This document shows positions 1 to 7,775 of a stretch of DNA of 32,698 nucleotides, piece after piece (positions within the stretch are counted from its first letter, which is position 1; each line of letters opens with the position of its first letter). The translations under genes and the position numbers were made by a program. Location of the stretch: positions 1 to 32,698 of the forward strand of contig CACZTK010000014.1 in the NCBI GenBank assembly GCA_902784095.1. Reading direction: 5' to 3'. Below the pieces are notes generated by a model that saw only the letters and a program-made list of their open reading frames with translations, did not search any database and was not told the DNA's origin. The stretch is from an uncultured Erysipelotrichaceae bacterium. Its GTDB lineage: Bacteria > Bacillota_I > Bacilli_A > RF39 > UBA660.

Positions 1-1
1 A

Positions 2-769
2 GATAATATTATGTTTTCTCCTGAATTTTTAAGAGAAGGAAGAGCTTTATATGATAATTTATATCCATCTAGAATAATAGTTGGAGAAAAAAGTGAAAGA
101 GCAGAAATATTTGCAGACTTACTTCTAAAAGCTGCAGTTAAAAAAGATGTTGAAGTTAAGTTTATGGATTCAACTGAAGCTGAAGCTGTTAAATTATTTG
201 CTAATACTTTTTTAGCACTTCGTGTATCATATTTTAATGAATTAGATACATATGCAGAAGTTAAAGGATTAAATACTAAAGATATTATTGATGGAGTATG
301 CTTAGATCCAAGAATAGGAGATCAATATAATAATCCTTCATTTGGATATGGTGGTTATTGCTTACCAAAAGATACAAAACAATTACTAGCTAACTATAAA
401 GATGTTCCTCAAAACTTAATTGAAGCAATTGTTAAATCAAATGATACTAGAAAAGATCATATAACAAATGAAATTTTAGCAAAAAATCCTAAAGTAGTAG
501 GTGTTTATAGATTAACTATGAAAACTAATTCAGATAACTTTAGAGCAAGTGCTATTCAAGGTATTATTGAAAGACTTAAAAATAAGGATGTTAATATAGT
601 TATTTATGAACCTACATTAAAAACTGATTCATTTAATGATTGTACAGTTATTCATGATTTAGATGAATTCAATGATAAAGTTGATGTAGTATTAGTTAAT
701 AGAATGGATGAGAATATTAAAAATATTACAAAAGATATATATACTAGAGATTTATTTAGTAGAGATTAG
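2..769 (+). CDS. ugd: UDP-glucose 6-dehydrogenase, 5'-truncated by window edge
   Basis: Oxidises UDP-glucose to UDP-glucuronate with NAD+, supplying an acidic sugar nucleotide for capsule or envelope polysaccharide. The frame is open from base 2, and the residues before the first ATG ([13 protein letters not shown]) already match the family, so that ATG is internal and the Rossmann NAD domain lies upstream of the window. Visible are the SPEFLREG motif, the central dimer helix, the catalytic cysteine in [10 protein letters not shown] and the C-terminal UDP-binding half. About 255 residues are present of the roughly 390-400 usual in the single-copy Ugd/HasB class. A terminator overlaps the stop codon. 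The polysaccharide-type LCP protein after the TA pair fits a capsule role, but that link is inference. Confidence 0.93.
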   Translation, partial: DNIMFSPEFLREGRALYDNLYPSRIIVGEKSERAEIFADLLLKAAVKKDVEVKFMDSTEAEAVKLFANTFLALRVSYFNELDTYAEVKGLNTKDIIDGVCLDPRIGDQYNNPSFGYGGYCLPKDTKQLLANYKDVPQNLIEAIVKSNDTRKDHITNEILAKNPKVVGVYRLTMKTNSDNFRASAIQGIIERLKNKDVNIVIYEPTLKTDSFNDCTVIHDLDEFNDKVDVVLVNRMDENIKNITKDIYTRDLFSRD

Positions 770-797
770 TAACTTTGTTACTAATTTTTTTATTTTT
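766..797 (+). terminator. Intrinsic terminator after ugd
   Basis: TTAGTAAC and GTTACTAA form a perfect 8-bp stem with a 3-base loop, followed by seven T, an A and more T. The stem starts inside the ugd stop codon. It separates ugd from the TA operon. Confidence 0.85.
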
Positions 798-801
798 GTT
801 A

Positions 802-830
802 TTTACATATATTAACCTATGTGTTAATAT
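802..830 (+). promoter_or_regulatory. Promoter of the TA operon
   Basis: A -35-like TTTACA (802-807) and a -10-like TAATAT (825-830) are separated by exactly 17 bases, ahead of GAGGTG and the toxin ATG. Both hexamers lie almost wholly inside the inverted repeat listed separately, so a bound repressor would occlude RNA polymerase. Confidence 0.6.
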
Positions 831-834
831 ATGT
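805..834. promoter_or_regulatory. 12-bp perfect inverted repeat, probable TA operator
   Basis: ACATATATTAAC (805-816) and its exact reverse complement GTTAATATATGT (823-834) flank a 6-base spacer. Type II TA operons are commonly autoregulated by the antitoxin or the complex binding such a palindrome. Here the XRE domain of the downstream protein is the expected ligand. Position over the promoter is seen directly; binding is inferred. Confidence 0.65.
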
Positions 835-857
835 GTAACATGAAGTGAGGTGCATTA

Positions 858-1184
858 ATGAAACTAATCTATACTAAGAATTATAACAAAAGTATTAAAT
901 CTTTAAAAAATAGAGTTTCCGAAAAAAAACTACTTGATGAGATTTTGTTTTATATTAAAAATCAGCCTGATTTTGATACAATGGTTAATGATCCTTTAAG
1001 TAACTTATATAGGTTGGAAAGATTAAAATATGAATTAAGTGATTATTATTCATTTAGATTATCCAAAACGATAAGATTAATTATAAGGCCTAAAGATAAT
1101 AATATAGAGGTATACTTAGTATATATTAGTAAAGAACATTATAAAGATTTTAATGAAGATAAGGTGATTTTAGATGAAGAATAA
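858..1184 (+). CDS. RelE/ParE-superfamily toxin (HigB-like)
   Basis: Probable mRNA-cleaving or ribosome-linked toxin of a type II toxin-antitoxin system. The 108-residue length, the N-terminal K-L-I-Y-T-K-N-Y strand, the central YRLERLKYELSDYYSFRL stretch, the basic RLIIRP strand and the late YISKEHYKDF segment fit the RelE/YoeB/HigB fold. GAGGTG lies 5 bases before the ATG. The gene overlaps the next by 11 bases, and the toxin-first order matches HigBA. Which subfamily it belongs to, and whether it cleaves RNA on the ribosome, cannot be settled from the sequence. A non-toxic RelE-like relic is the main alternative. Confidence 0.78.
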   Translation: MKLIYTKNYNKSIKSLKNRVSEKKLLDEILFYIKNQPDFDTMVNDPLSNLYRLERLKYELSDYYSFRLSKTIRLIIRPKDNNIEVYLVYISKEHYKDFNEDKVILDEE

Positions 1185-2208
1185 ATTTGGTGAACAATTA
1201 GGTAAGTTTTTGAATTTTAGTAATATTAGTATTAATGAATTTGCAGAGAGAGTTGGAACAACACCTAAAAACATGATTGATATTGTAAAAGGGAATGTAT
1301 CAATAACTCAAAATATGATATATAATATTTCTTTTGTTACTGGTATATCGGTAGATTATATAGAAAATGTTGAACGTAGTTTTAGAAATAAAAATATAAT
1401 TGATGAGTTCTTGAAAAGAAATAATATAACTATAACTCAGTTCATAAATAAATTTAAATATAATGAGTTTTCTAAACTTTATGATTTTCAATTTACTGAT
1501 ATTAAAGATAAATATAATATTGCAGAAGATATTCTAAAGTATCTAAGAATCACTAGTCCAGATTTAATTTATAAAGATAGTAATTCTATTCTTTATAAAA
1601 GTAGGAATGATAAACCTGAGTTATTAGCCTTGTGGTTAGAGCATTGTTATAGATGTGTTATGAAACAAGATATTAAAGACTACAAAAAAGAGAATATTAT
1701 GAATGTTGTTGAATTTATAAGAAATGAAGCTAAGAATAATAGATTTAACAAAGAAAAATTAATAAAAGTATTTAATGATAATGGTATATTTCTTGCGATT
1801 GAGCCTGATTTAAAAGGTTCTAAGATAAGAGGGGCCTTTAGAGTTCTAAATGATAAGCCTGCTATATATATAACTACTAAACATAAAAGATATGCTGATA
1901 TTTACTTTGCATTATTCCATGAACTTGCTCATTGCAAGAGTGATTTTAATAGAGCCAAAAGTGGTAGTATTGTAAGTACTATGGATGATGTTGAAATAGA
2001 AGATTATGAAATAAAAGCTGATAAAACGGCACTTAATTGGATGGTATCAGATGATATATATGATCAAATAAAAAGAAATTATTCAAAAGATATGGGTAAT
2101 AGTATTATTATGCCATTTGTTGTATATAGATTAGCTCTAGATGGAATAATTACATATTCGTCTAAATTTTACCAAGATAATAATAAATTAATTGATATAG
2201 ATTTATAA
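1174..2208 (+). CDS. XRE-family antitoxin with ImmA/IrrE (M78) metallopeptidase domain
   Basis: Likely antitoxin and autoregulator of the overlapping RelE-like toxin. Residues about 5-65 look like an XRE helix-turn-helix (EFAERVGTTPKNM, then ISVDYI). Residues about 180-300 form an ImmA/IrrE (COG2856) domain with the zinc motif HELAH at 249-253 and a third ligand at about E279 in an E-x-x-A-D context. AAGGTGA lies 6 bases before the ATG. At 344 residues it is much longer than classical HigA. The intact metal site suggests it may be a protease, possibly cleaving itself or another repressor, as ImmA does. The middle region (about 65-170) is unassigned. A phage-type repressor/protease role is possible, but the adjacent toxin makes antitoxin more likely. 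Confidence 0.8.
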   Translation: MKNKFGEQLGKFLNFSNISINEFAERVGTTPKNMIDIVKGNVSITQNMIYNISFVTGISVDYIENVERSFRNKNIIDEFLKRNNITITQFINKFKYNEFSKLYDFQFTDIKDKYNIAEDILKYLRITSPDLIYKDSNSILYKSRNDKPELLALWLEHCYRCVMKQDIKDYKKENIMNVVEFIRNEAKNNRFNKEKLIKVFNDNGIFLAIEPDLKGSKIRGAFRVLNDKPAIYITTKHKRYADIYFALFHELAHCKSDFNRAKSGSIVSTMDDVEIEDYEIKADKTALNWMVSDDIYDQIKRNYSKDMGNSIIMPFVVYRLALDGIITYSSKFYQDNNKLIDIDL

Positions 2209-2224
2209 TACTTATATATAAATG

Positions 2225-2233
2225 TGCTATAAT
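2225..2233 (+). promoter_or_regulatory. Extended -10 promoter of the LCP gene
   Basis: TGC directly precedes a consensus TATAAT (2228-2233); no good -35 lies 16-18 bases upstream. Transcription would start near 2240, which rules out the in-frame ATG at 2222 and supports the ATG at 2255, preceded by AAGGTG. Confidence 0.6.
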
Positions 2234-2254
2234 AGAAGTATAAGAAGGTGTATT

Positions 2255-3667
2255 ATGAGATTTATTGGTAAAATATTTAGTTTAGTTTTAACGGTATTAT
2301 TCTTCATTACTATGTATTTAATATATAGGTTGAATATTGTACCTACTAAGTACTTATTAGTAATTGGTGTTATTTTATTAGTATTTGTTTTAATATTTGA
2401 TTTAAAACTAATAAGTAGAAGAACTAGACTGGGAAAAAGAATTTTTTATATATTTTTATCTAGTATATTTATAGGTTTAATTATTTATTTATTAACATAT
2501 ATTAATGCTACATATGATTTTATGAATAATATGGTATTTAATAAATTAGAAATAATTACTTATGATATAGTAGTAGATAAATCCTCATCATATAAAAAGA
2601 TAAAAGATCTATCTGGTTTAAATATGGGATATTTAGATAGTGATAAGAATTATTCTAAGTTAAAACTATTAATTAGGAAAGACATTAGATATGAAGAATA
2701 TTATTATAAGAATATTAATAGTATGATTAATTCTTTAGAAGAAGAGAAAAATAATTCTATTATAATAGAAGACAATTATTATGAGGCTTTAAAAGAAGAA
2801 TATGATTATTTAAATGATAATACAAAGGTTATTAAGAAATATAAACTTATTGTAAAGAAAGAAAATAAAAAAGAAGTAAAGGCAAGTACTGATAAGCCAT
2901 TTATTGTATATATTAGTGGTATTGATACTTATGGAAAAATATCTAGTGTCTCAAGAAGTGATGTTAATATAGTAACAGTTGTTAATCCAGTTGAAGAGAA
3001 AATACTATTAGTATCTATTCCTAGAGATTATTATGTTTTGCTACATAAAAACAATGAGAAAGATAAACTTACTCATGCGGGATTATATGGTATTGAAGAG
3101 AGTATGAATACTATAGATGATTTATTAGATATTAAGATTGATTATTATTTAAGACTTAACTTTTCTACAATGACTAAGAGTATTGATTTATTAGATGGTG
3201 TTGATGTTTATTCAGATATGACATTTAATCCAACTGCAAAACCTTCTATAACTATTAAAGAGGGAGTTAATCATATGGATGGGGAAATGGCACTAGCATT
3301 TGCTCGTGAGAGATATCAATATAGAACAGGGGATAGACATAGAGGACAAAATCAACAAGCAATAATAACAGCAGTTATTAAAAAGATGAGTAATCCAAGT
3401 GTAATTGTAAAATATAAAGATTTATTAGATTCTTTAGATGGTACTTTTGAAACTAATATGGATTATAAGAATATTACAAACTTAGTTAAACGACAACTTG
3501 ATAAAAATATTGATTGGGATGTAGAATCAATTAGTTTAGATGGAAAAGGTAGTATGATGCCTACATATTCAATGGGATCTAGAAATTTATATGTAATGAT
3601 TCCTGATGAGAAAACAATTGAAGTTGCTAAAGAAAAGATTGATGAAACGTTAAAGGGTGATGAATAA
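2255..3667 (+). CDS. LytR-CpsA-Psr (LCP) protein with CpsA-type accessory domain
   Basis: LCP enzymes transfer polyprenyl-linked glycopolymers (teichoic acid, capsule) onto peptidoglycan outside the membrane. Three membrane segments are visible (about residues 8-26, 33-50 and 64-83). A roughly 100-residue extracellular accessory region follows, with a D-I-V-V-D-K-S-S-S-Y then D-L-S-G pattern, and the LCP catalytic domain starts near residue 216 (ISGIDTYG, RSDVN, SIPRDYYV, FARERY, GDRHRGQNQQ). Three helices plus an accessory domain is the architecture of streptococcal CpsA/Wzg, rather than one-helix TagTUV. The conserved arginines and the acidic pocket appear intact. The next gene starts one base after the stop. 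Confidence 0.88.
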   Translation: MRFIGKIFSLVLTVLFFITMYLIYRLNIVPTKYLLVIGVILLVFVLIFDLKLISRRTRLGKRIFYIFLSSIFIGLIIYLLTYINATYDFMNNMVFNKLEIITYDIVVDKSSSYKKIKDLSGLNMGYLDSDKNYSKLKLLIRKDIRYEEYYYKNINSMINSLEEEKNNSIIIEDNYYEALKEEYDYLNDNTKVIKKYKLIVKKENKKEVKASTDKPFIVYISGIDTYGKISSVSRSDVNIVTVVNPVEEKILLVSIPRDYYVLLHKNNEKDKLTHAGLYGIEESMNTIDDLLDIKIDYYLRLNFSTMTKSIDLLDGVDVYSDMTFNPTAKPSITIKEGVNHMDGEMALAFARERYQYRTGDRHRGQNQQAIITAVIKKMSNPSVIVKYKDLLDSLDGTFETNMDYKNITNLVKRQLDKNIDWDVESISLDGKGSMMPTYSMGSRNLYVMIPDEKTIEVAKEKIDETLKGDE

Positions 3668-3668
3668 T

Positions 3669-4265
3669 ATGAAGAAAGTATTAGTGTATGGGGATTCTAA
3701 TACTTGGGGAGATAATTTTATTACAAGAAAAAGATCTACTAGTTGGGTTGATTTATTAAGAAATGAGTTAAGTGACTATAGTTTTATTTGTGAAGGATTA
3801 CCAGGTAGGGTAGCTGGTTCATTGGAAATAGATAATTCATATAAAAATGGAAAAGATACTTTTATTTCAGTATTCTTATCTGCTGCTCCTGTTGATATTG
3901 TTATTATTGCTTTAGGTAGTAATGATTTACAAAATAAGTATAATAGGAGTAGTAGAGAGATAGTTAAAGATTTACTTTGGTATGAGGACATTATTTCTGA
4001 TATGGCAAGAGTTGAAGATAATTATAATAGATATTTCAAGGAAGATAAAATTCCTGAGTTTATTTATATTTTACCAACTAATTTTGAGTATATTGAAGGT
4101 GTTTTTGATAAGAGTAGTGAATTAAAAAGACAAGAAATAATTAGTTATTTTAGGAATAGTGATAAAAAAATTATTGAAGTAAATGATATGTCGTTAGTAG
4201 ATGGACTTCATTATAGTGAAGAGGGTCATAAGAAAATGGTTAAACTAGTAAAAGAAATAGTCTAA
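3669..4265 (+). CDS. SGNH/GDSL-family hydrolase (esterase)
   Basis: A 198-residue SGNH-fold esterase. Block I is VYGDSNTWGDN with the nucleophilic Ser, the Gly block is EGLPGRV, the Asn block is ALGSND, and the C-terminal catalytic dyad is DGLHYSEEGH. No signal peptide is seen, so it is probably cytoplasmic. In-frame GTG (3657) and ATG (3660) codons exist upstream, but GGGTGA at 3655-3660 is the ribosome site for the ATG at 3669, one base after the LCP stop. Co-transcription with an LCP protein hints at removing or handling acyl groups on envelope glycans; the substrate is unknown. Confidence 0.82.
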   Translation: MKKVLVYGDSNTWGDNFITRKRSTSWVDLLRNELSDYSFICEGLPGRVAGSLEIDNSYKNGKDTFISVFLSAAPVDIVIIALGSNDLQNKYNRSSREIVKDLLWYEDIISDMARVEDNYNRYFKEDKIPEFIYILPTNFEYIEGVFDKSSELKRQEIISYFRNSDKKIIEVNDMSLVDGLHYSEEGHKKMVKLVKEIV

Positions 4266-4279
4266 CCATTTTTTTTATT
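4233..4279 (+). terminator. Terminator overlapping the SGNH gene end
   Basis: AAAATGGTTA (4233-4242) pairs with TAACCATTTT (4263-4272), then after one mismatch ACTA (4244-4247) pairs with TAGT (4258-4261), leaving a 10-base loop. Eight or more T follow. It sits at the convergent junction where the SGNH and PBP genes overlap by 4 bases. Confidence 0.7.
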
Positions 4280-6181
4280 TCCTAACATGAGTCTTACTAC
4301 TGATCTATCTTCATGTTTGGTTTTTGCTTCAGGTGATTGATCTATGACATAGTCTCCATCTCCTGAGTATTCCACAGTAAAATTCATTAATTGTTTTTTA
4401 GCATCTTCTTTTTTTAATCCAATTACATTAGGTACTTCATAAGTTATTTTATCTGTCCATTCTAAATCTTTTTCTAAACCACCTTTTTGTTTTTCTATTT
4501 TTAAAGCATCAATTATGTCTAAAAGTATTTTTCTTGCAAAAGGAGTAGTTGTATAACTTGAAAGAAGGGCAGTATTTTTTGGATTATCAATTGCAATATA
4601 TAAAACAGCTTCAGGATCATTTGAAGGGACTACAGCCATAAATGACATTATATAATTATTAACTAGATATTTACCATTTACAGCTTTTTGAGCAGTACCT
4701 GTTTTACCACCTATTCGATAACCTTCGATGTATGCTTTTTTTCCTCCTCCTAAAGCGACGACACTTTCAAGTCCCATACGCATAGTACTACTGGTTTCTT
4801 TTGAAATTGTTCTTCTAACAAATACTTTTTTATTTTCTTTTATTATGTCATTTGTTAATGGCTCATTAATTGATTTTAAGATATATGGTTTATATAAATA
4901 ACCACCATTAACAACTGAAGAGACTGCGGTTACTTGTTGAATAGGAGTGACACTTACACCTTGACCAAAAGCAGTTGTTGCTAATTCTACATTTCCAACT
5001 TGACTTAGATTAAATAAAATTCCTTCTCCCTCACCAGTCAAATCAATTCCTGTTTTTTTACCAAAACCAAATTTTTCAATATATGAAAATAATCTTTCTT
5101 TACCAAGTTTTTGTCCTAATGCAACAAATCCTGGGTTACAAGAGTTTTGTAGCACTTGTAAAAATGTTTGATCACCATGACCTCCTGCTTTCCAGCATTT
5201 TATTACAGCTCCATCTACATTAACTTTACCACTATCATAAAAATGATCATGTTCTAGGTCTACTACATGCTCTTCAACAGCAGCAGATGTTGTTATAATC
5301 TTAAAAGTAGAACCTGGTTCATATGAAGCAAAAATAGGTAAGTTTCTATTTAGACTTTCAAGAGAATACTTTTGATAATAATTTGGATCAAAATTAGGAC
5401 GACTAGATATTCCATATATTTCTCCTGTTTTAGGATTCATTACAACAGCAAGGGCCATATCAGGAGAAAACATATCAACTATATTGTTTAGTTCTCTTTC
5501 TATTGATTTTTGAATATTTATATCTATTGTTAAATATATATTCATTCCATTTACTGGTTCTACATAAATATCTGATAAATTTAATCTATTACCTTTTGCA
5601 TCAGAAAAGTATTTTATCGCACCATTTGTTCCTGTTAGAATTTTATCATATTGTAACTCTAGACCAGATAAACCTTGATTGTCGATACCAACATATCCTA
5701 AAGAATTTGAAAGAAGTGTTTTGTAAGGATAATATCTTTTTGATTCTTTTACAAGATAAACTCCATCATAGTTTAGACTATTTATTTTATCTGCAGTTTC
5801 AAACGATAATCTTCTTCCTTCAGGATGAACTCTTTCAATAGAAGTTTTTTTATAAACATGTTTTTTCATTTCATCATATGTTACACCTAATATTTTTGAT
5901 AAATTTTCTGTAACTTCTTTTTTCTTTTTTATTTGATTAGGTATTAATACTAAACTTGTAGTAGTGACATTATCTGCTAAAATATTGCCATTACGATCTA
6001 GAATTTTACCACGATCTGCTTGTACTTCTAAATCTCTACTCCATAAATCTGAAGCAAGATTTTTTAATTTATTATAGTCAAATACTTGAATTTTAAAAAC
6101 TCGTAAGACTATAGATATAAATAATATAATGAAAATAACTAATACAATTCTAATTCTTTTATTAATACTTTTAAAAAACAT
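4262..6181 (-). CDS. Class B penicillin-binding protein with C-terminal PASTA domain
   Basis: Septal- or sporulation-type transpeptidase cross-linking peptidoglycan. One N-terminal membrane anchor (about residues 10-30) is followed by the PBP dimer domain (about 50-210) and the transpeptidase domain with SxxK = S291-T-F-K294, SxN = S347-C-N349 and KTGT at 493-496. One PASTA domain lies at about 575-637 (VPNVIGL). Length is 639 residues. AGAGGTG precedes the ATG on the minus strand. This is a second class B PBP besides the one in the dcw cluster at 27794. FtsI/PbpB and SpoVD share this domain order, so the choice is open; no sporulation gene is visible here. It is transcribed against all its neighbours. 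Confidence 0.9.
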   Translation of the reverse strand: MFFKSINKRIRIVLVIFIILFISIVLRVFKIQVFDYNKLKNLASDLWSRDLEVQADRGKILDRNGNILADNVTTTSLVLIPNQIKKKKEVTENLSKILGVTYDEMKKHVYKKTSIERVHPEGRRLSFETADKINSLNYDGVYLVKESKRYYPYKTLLSNSLGYVGIDNQGLSGLELQYDKILTGTNGAIKYFSDAKGNRLNLSDIYVEPVNGMNIYLTIDINIQKSIERELNNIVDMFSPDMALAVVMNPKTGEIYGISSRPNFDPNYYQKYSLESLNRNLPIFASYEPGSTFKIITTSAAVEEHVVDLEHDHFYDSGKVNVDGAVIKCWKAGGHGDQTFLQVLQNSCNPGFVALGQKLGKERLFSYIEKFGFGKKTGIDLTGEGEGILFNLSQVGNVELATTAFGQGVSVTPIQQVTAVSSVVNGGYLYKPYILKSINEPLTNDIIKENKKVFVRRTISKETSSTMRMGLESVVALGGGKKAYIEGYRIGGKTGTAQKAVNGKYLVNNYIMSFMAVVPSNDPEAVLYIAIDNPKNTALLSSYTTTPFARKILLDIIDALKIEKQKGGLEKDLEWTDKITYEVPNVIGLKKEDAKKQLMNFTVEYSGDGDYVIDQSPEAKTKHEDRSVVRLMLGNKKNG

Positions 6182-6232
6182 ATTTCACCTCTGTATTTTA
6201 TATGATATAATTAGTAAAAAAATGTATAATGT

Positions 6233-6286
6233 TAAGTATAGTTGACAAATTTCCAACCGCACTTGGTAGAACGCAACTGTAACTTA
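6233..6286. promoter_or_regulatory. Imperfect dyad between the PBP and XRE genes, possible operator
   Basis: TAAGTATAGTTG (6233-6244) is mirrored by CAACTGTAACTTA (6274-6286) with one bulge and one mismatch. An inner CCAA (6253-6256) / TTGG (6263-6266) shares the same axis. The interior is unusually G+C-rich for this DNA. It lies just upstream of the TATAAT of the XRE gene, in the divergent promoter region, so autoregulation is plausible but unproven. Confidence 0.35.
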
Positions 6287-6289
6287 GTA

Positions 6290-6295
6290 TATAAT
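6290..6295 (+). promoter_or_regulatory. -10 element of the XRE-membrane/DUF4097 operon
   Basis: Consensus TATAAT about 24 bases before the chosen ATG. No -35 is seen at 16-18 bases; the nearest TTGGTA is 21 bases away, which would fit a promoter needing an activator. The in-frame ATG at 6298 would lie upstream of or at the transcription start. Confidence 0.45.
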
Positions 6296-6318
6296 TTATG
6301 GTGTTGGAGGTGAAAAAA

Positions 6319-6933
6319 ATGACAGTAGGTGAAAGACTGTTAGAACTAAGAAAAAAGAAAGGACTATCTCAAGAAGAAGTTGCTAATGTTTTGAACGTTT
6401 CAAGACAAACAGTATCTAAGTGGGAAGTAGGAGAAAGTACTCCTGATTTTGATAAAATACTTCCTCTATGTAATTTATATGAGATAACATCAGATGAATT
6501 ATTAACTGGAAAAAAAGATATTGTTGTGGAAAAGGAAAATGATAAAAGAAAAATATTTGCAAGAAATTTAGGTATTTCAATTGGACTATACATATTCTCA
6601 ATTGTGTTAATAATACTTTTTGCAGCAGCTTTTGAAAGTCCAGTTATCGGTGTATGTCTATTCTTTATTGTAGTTGCTATTGCTACTGGTTTAATTGTAT
6701 ATACAGCAATTAACTATGGAACTGAAAAAGAAAAAACAGAAGAAGATAAACAACTTAAATTAGTTTGTGACATAATTGATATTATTGGAGTAGTAATCTA
6801 TTTCTTAGTTAGTTTCAAAACAGGAGCATGGCATATTACTTGGATTATATTCCTAATAATAGGTTTATTAGAAGCAATTGCAAAATTGGCACTTAGTTTA
6901 AAGAAAAAAGAAGGAGAGAAAAATAATGAATAA
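6319..6933 (+). CDS. XRE-family regulator with C-terminal membrane domain
   Basis: A one-component membrane-bound regulator. Residues about 5-60 form a clear XRE helix-turn-helix (KKGLSQEEVANVLNVSRQ, then TVSKWEVGES). After a charged linker come about four hydrophobic segments (residues about 80-195), separated by a charged stretch, with a lysine-rich tail. GGAGGTGA at 6306-6313 selects the ATG at 6319 over the ATG seven codons upstream. It overlaps the DUF4097 gene by 8 bases, so the two are translationally coupled. The pairing suggests regulation of, or by, an envelope sensor; Firmicutes commonly pair small HTH-membrane proteins with DUF4097/LiaG-like proteins in envelope-stress modules. 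The signal sensed is unknown. Confidence 0.8.
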   Translation: MTVGERLLELRKKKGLSQEEVANVLNVSRQTVSKWEVGESTPDFDKILPLCNLYEITSDELLTGKKDIVVEKENDKRKIFARNLGISIGLYIFSIVLIILFAAAFESPVIGVCLFFIVVAIATGLIVYTAINYGTEKEKTEEDKQLKLVCDIIDIIGVVIYFLVSFKTGAWHITWIIFLIIGLLEAIAKLALSLKKKEGEKNNE

Positions 6934-7705
6934 AGGATTAACAATAACATTAATTATATTACTTAGTATATTTACATTATTGCTTAGTGCAGTTTTAGTA
7001 GTATTAGTAAAAAAAGATTTTAAATTTAGTCAGTTTAGTTTTGGTGAAAAAATTAGTTCAACTTTAGTTGATGAAAAAGAAATTACAAATATTAAAGATA
7101 TTAATGTAGAAACAGATGTTGCTGATATAAAGGTTGAACCTAGAGATATTTCTAATATAAAGGTTGAATTATATTCAGATAATGTTAAAGAACATGAAAT
7201 AACAGAAGAGGAAAATGATATTAAAGTAGTTTTAAAATCAGAGAAAAGAAATTCATTTGGTTTTGGTAGAACAGCTCCATATATTAAAATATATGTTCCT
7301 AAGACTTATGATAAAAACTTAGATGTTAATAGTAGAGTAGGAGATATTAAAGTAGGAGATTTAGAATCTGCAACATTGAAAGTAAAATCAGATGTTGGTG
7401 ATGTTAAAGTAGAAAATATACTAGATGTTACTATTAAAACAAGAGTAGGAGATATAAAAATTGAAAAGATAAATAATTATCTAAGTTTAAATACCAAGAC
7501 TGGAGATATAAAAATAGGTAATGCAAGTATTAAAAAGAATTCTAAAATCAAAACAAATGTAGGAGATATTAGAATTAATAAGACTAATGGTTGTTATATA
7601 GATGCTACTAGTAATGTAGGGGATAAAAGTATAAATCAAAATGATAGAAAAAGTGATATTGTATTAGAAATTAAAAGTAATGTAGGAGATATAGATATTA
7701 ATTAG
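6926..7705 (+). CDS. DUF4097 (LiaG-like) membrane-anchored beta-solenoid protein
   Basis: A 259-residue protein with one N-terminal membrane helix (about 6-28) and an extracellular part rich in short beta strands. Seven x-G-D turns recur at residues 138, 157, 174, 192, 212, 231 and 253 (VGD, with one TGD), each usually followed by I-K-V/I, giving a 17-22 residue period typical of DUF4097 solenoids; a degenerate VAD copy sits at 65. AAGGAG lies before the ATG. DUF4097 proteins include LiaG of the cell-envelope stress module, but no biochemical role is established for this one. The preceding HTH-membrane gene overlaps it. Confidence 0.78.
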   Translation: MNKGLTITLIILLSIFTLLLSAVLVVLVKKDFKFSQFSFGEKISSTLVDEKEITNIKDINVETDVADIKVEPRDISNIKVELYSDNVKEHEITEEENDIKVVLKSEKRNSFGFGRTAPYIKIYVPKTYDKNLDVNSRVGDIKVGDLESATLKVKSDVGDVKVENILDVTIKTRVGDIKIEKINNYLSLNTKTGDIKIGNASIKKNSKIKTNVGDIRINKTNGCYIDATSNVGDKSINQNDRKSDIVLEIKSNVGDIDIN

Positions 7706-7730
7706 ATAGTTTTATAACTATCTTTTTTTT
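7704..7730 (+). terminator. Terminator after the DUF4097 gene
   Basis: AGATAGTT and AACTATCT form a perfect 8-bp stem with a TTAT loop, running into eight T. The stem includes the last bases of the stop codon. Confidence 0.88.
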
Positions 7731-7748
7731 AATAATTTTATTAATTTG

Positions 7749-7757
7749 TGATATTAT
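7749..7757 (+). promoter_or_regulatory. Extended -10 promoter of the aminopeptidase gene
   Basis: TGA precedes TATTAT (7752-7757). The start of transcription would fall at about 7764, the first base of the AGGAGG ribosome site, so the leader is almost nil. No convincing -35 was found. Confidence 0.4.
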
Positions 7758-7775
7758 AAATATAGGAGGCAAATT

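Noticed and set aside
1300-1491. Minus-strand open frame in the antitoxin gene
   Set aside because: Antisense, with no ribosome site, in AT-rich DNA where such frames arise by chance.
5503-5841. Open frame on the plus strand inside the PBP gene
   Set aside because: It is antisense to the transpeptidase's dimer domain, has no ribosome site, and its product is a low-complexity leucine/isoleucine-rich shadow.
6257-6286. G+C-rich stretch containing GGTAGAACG, resembling the D-arm of a tRNA
   Set aside because: No acceptor, anticodon or T arm can be paired around it. It is better explained as part of the dyad upstream of the XRE gene.
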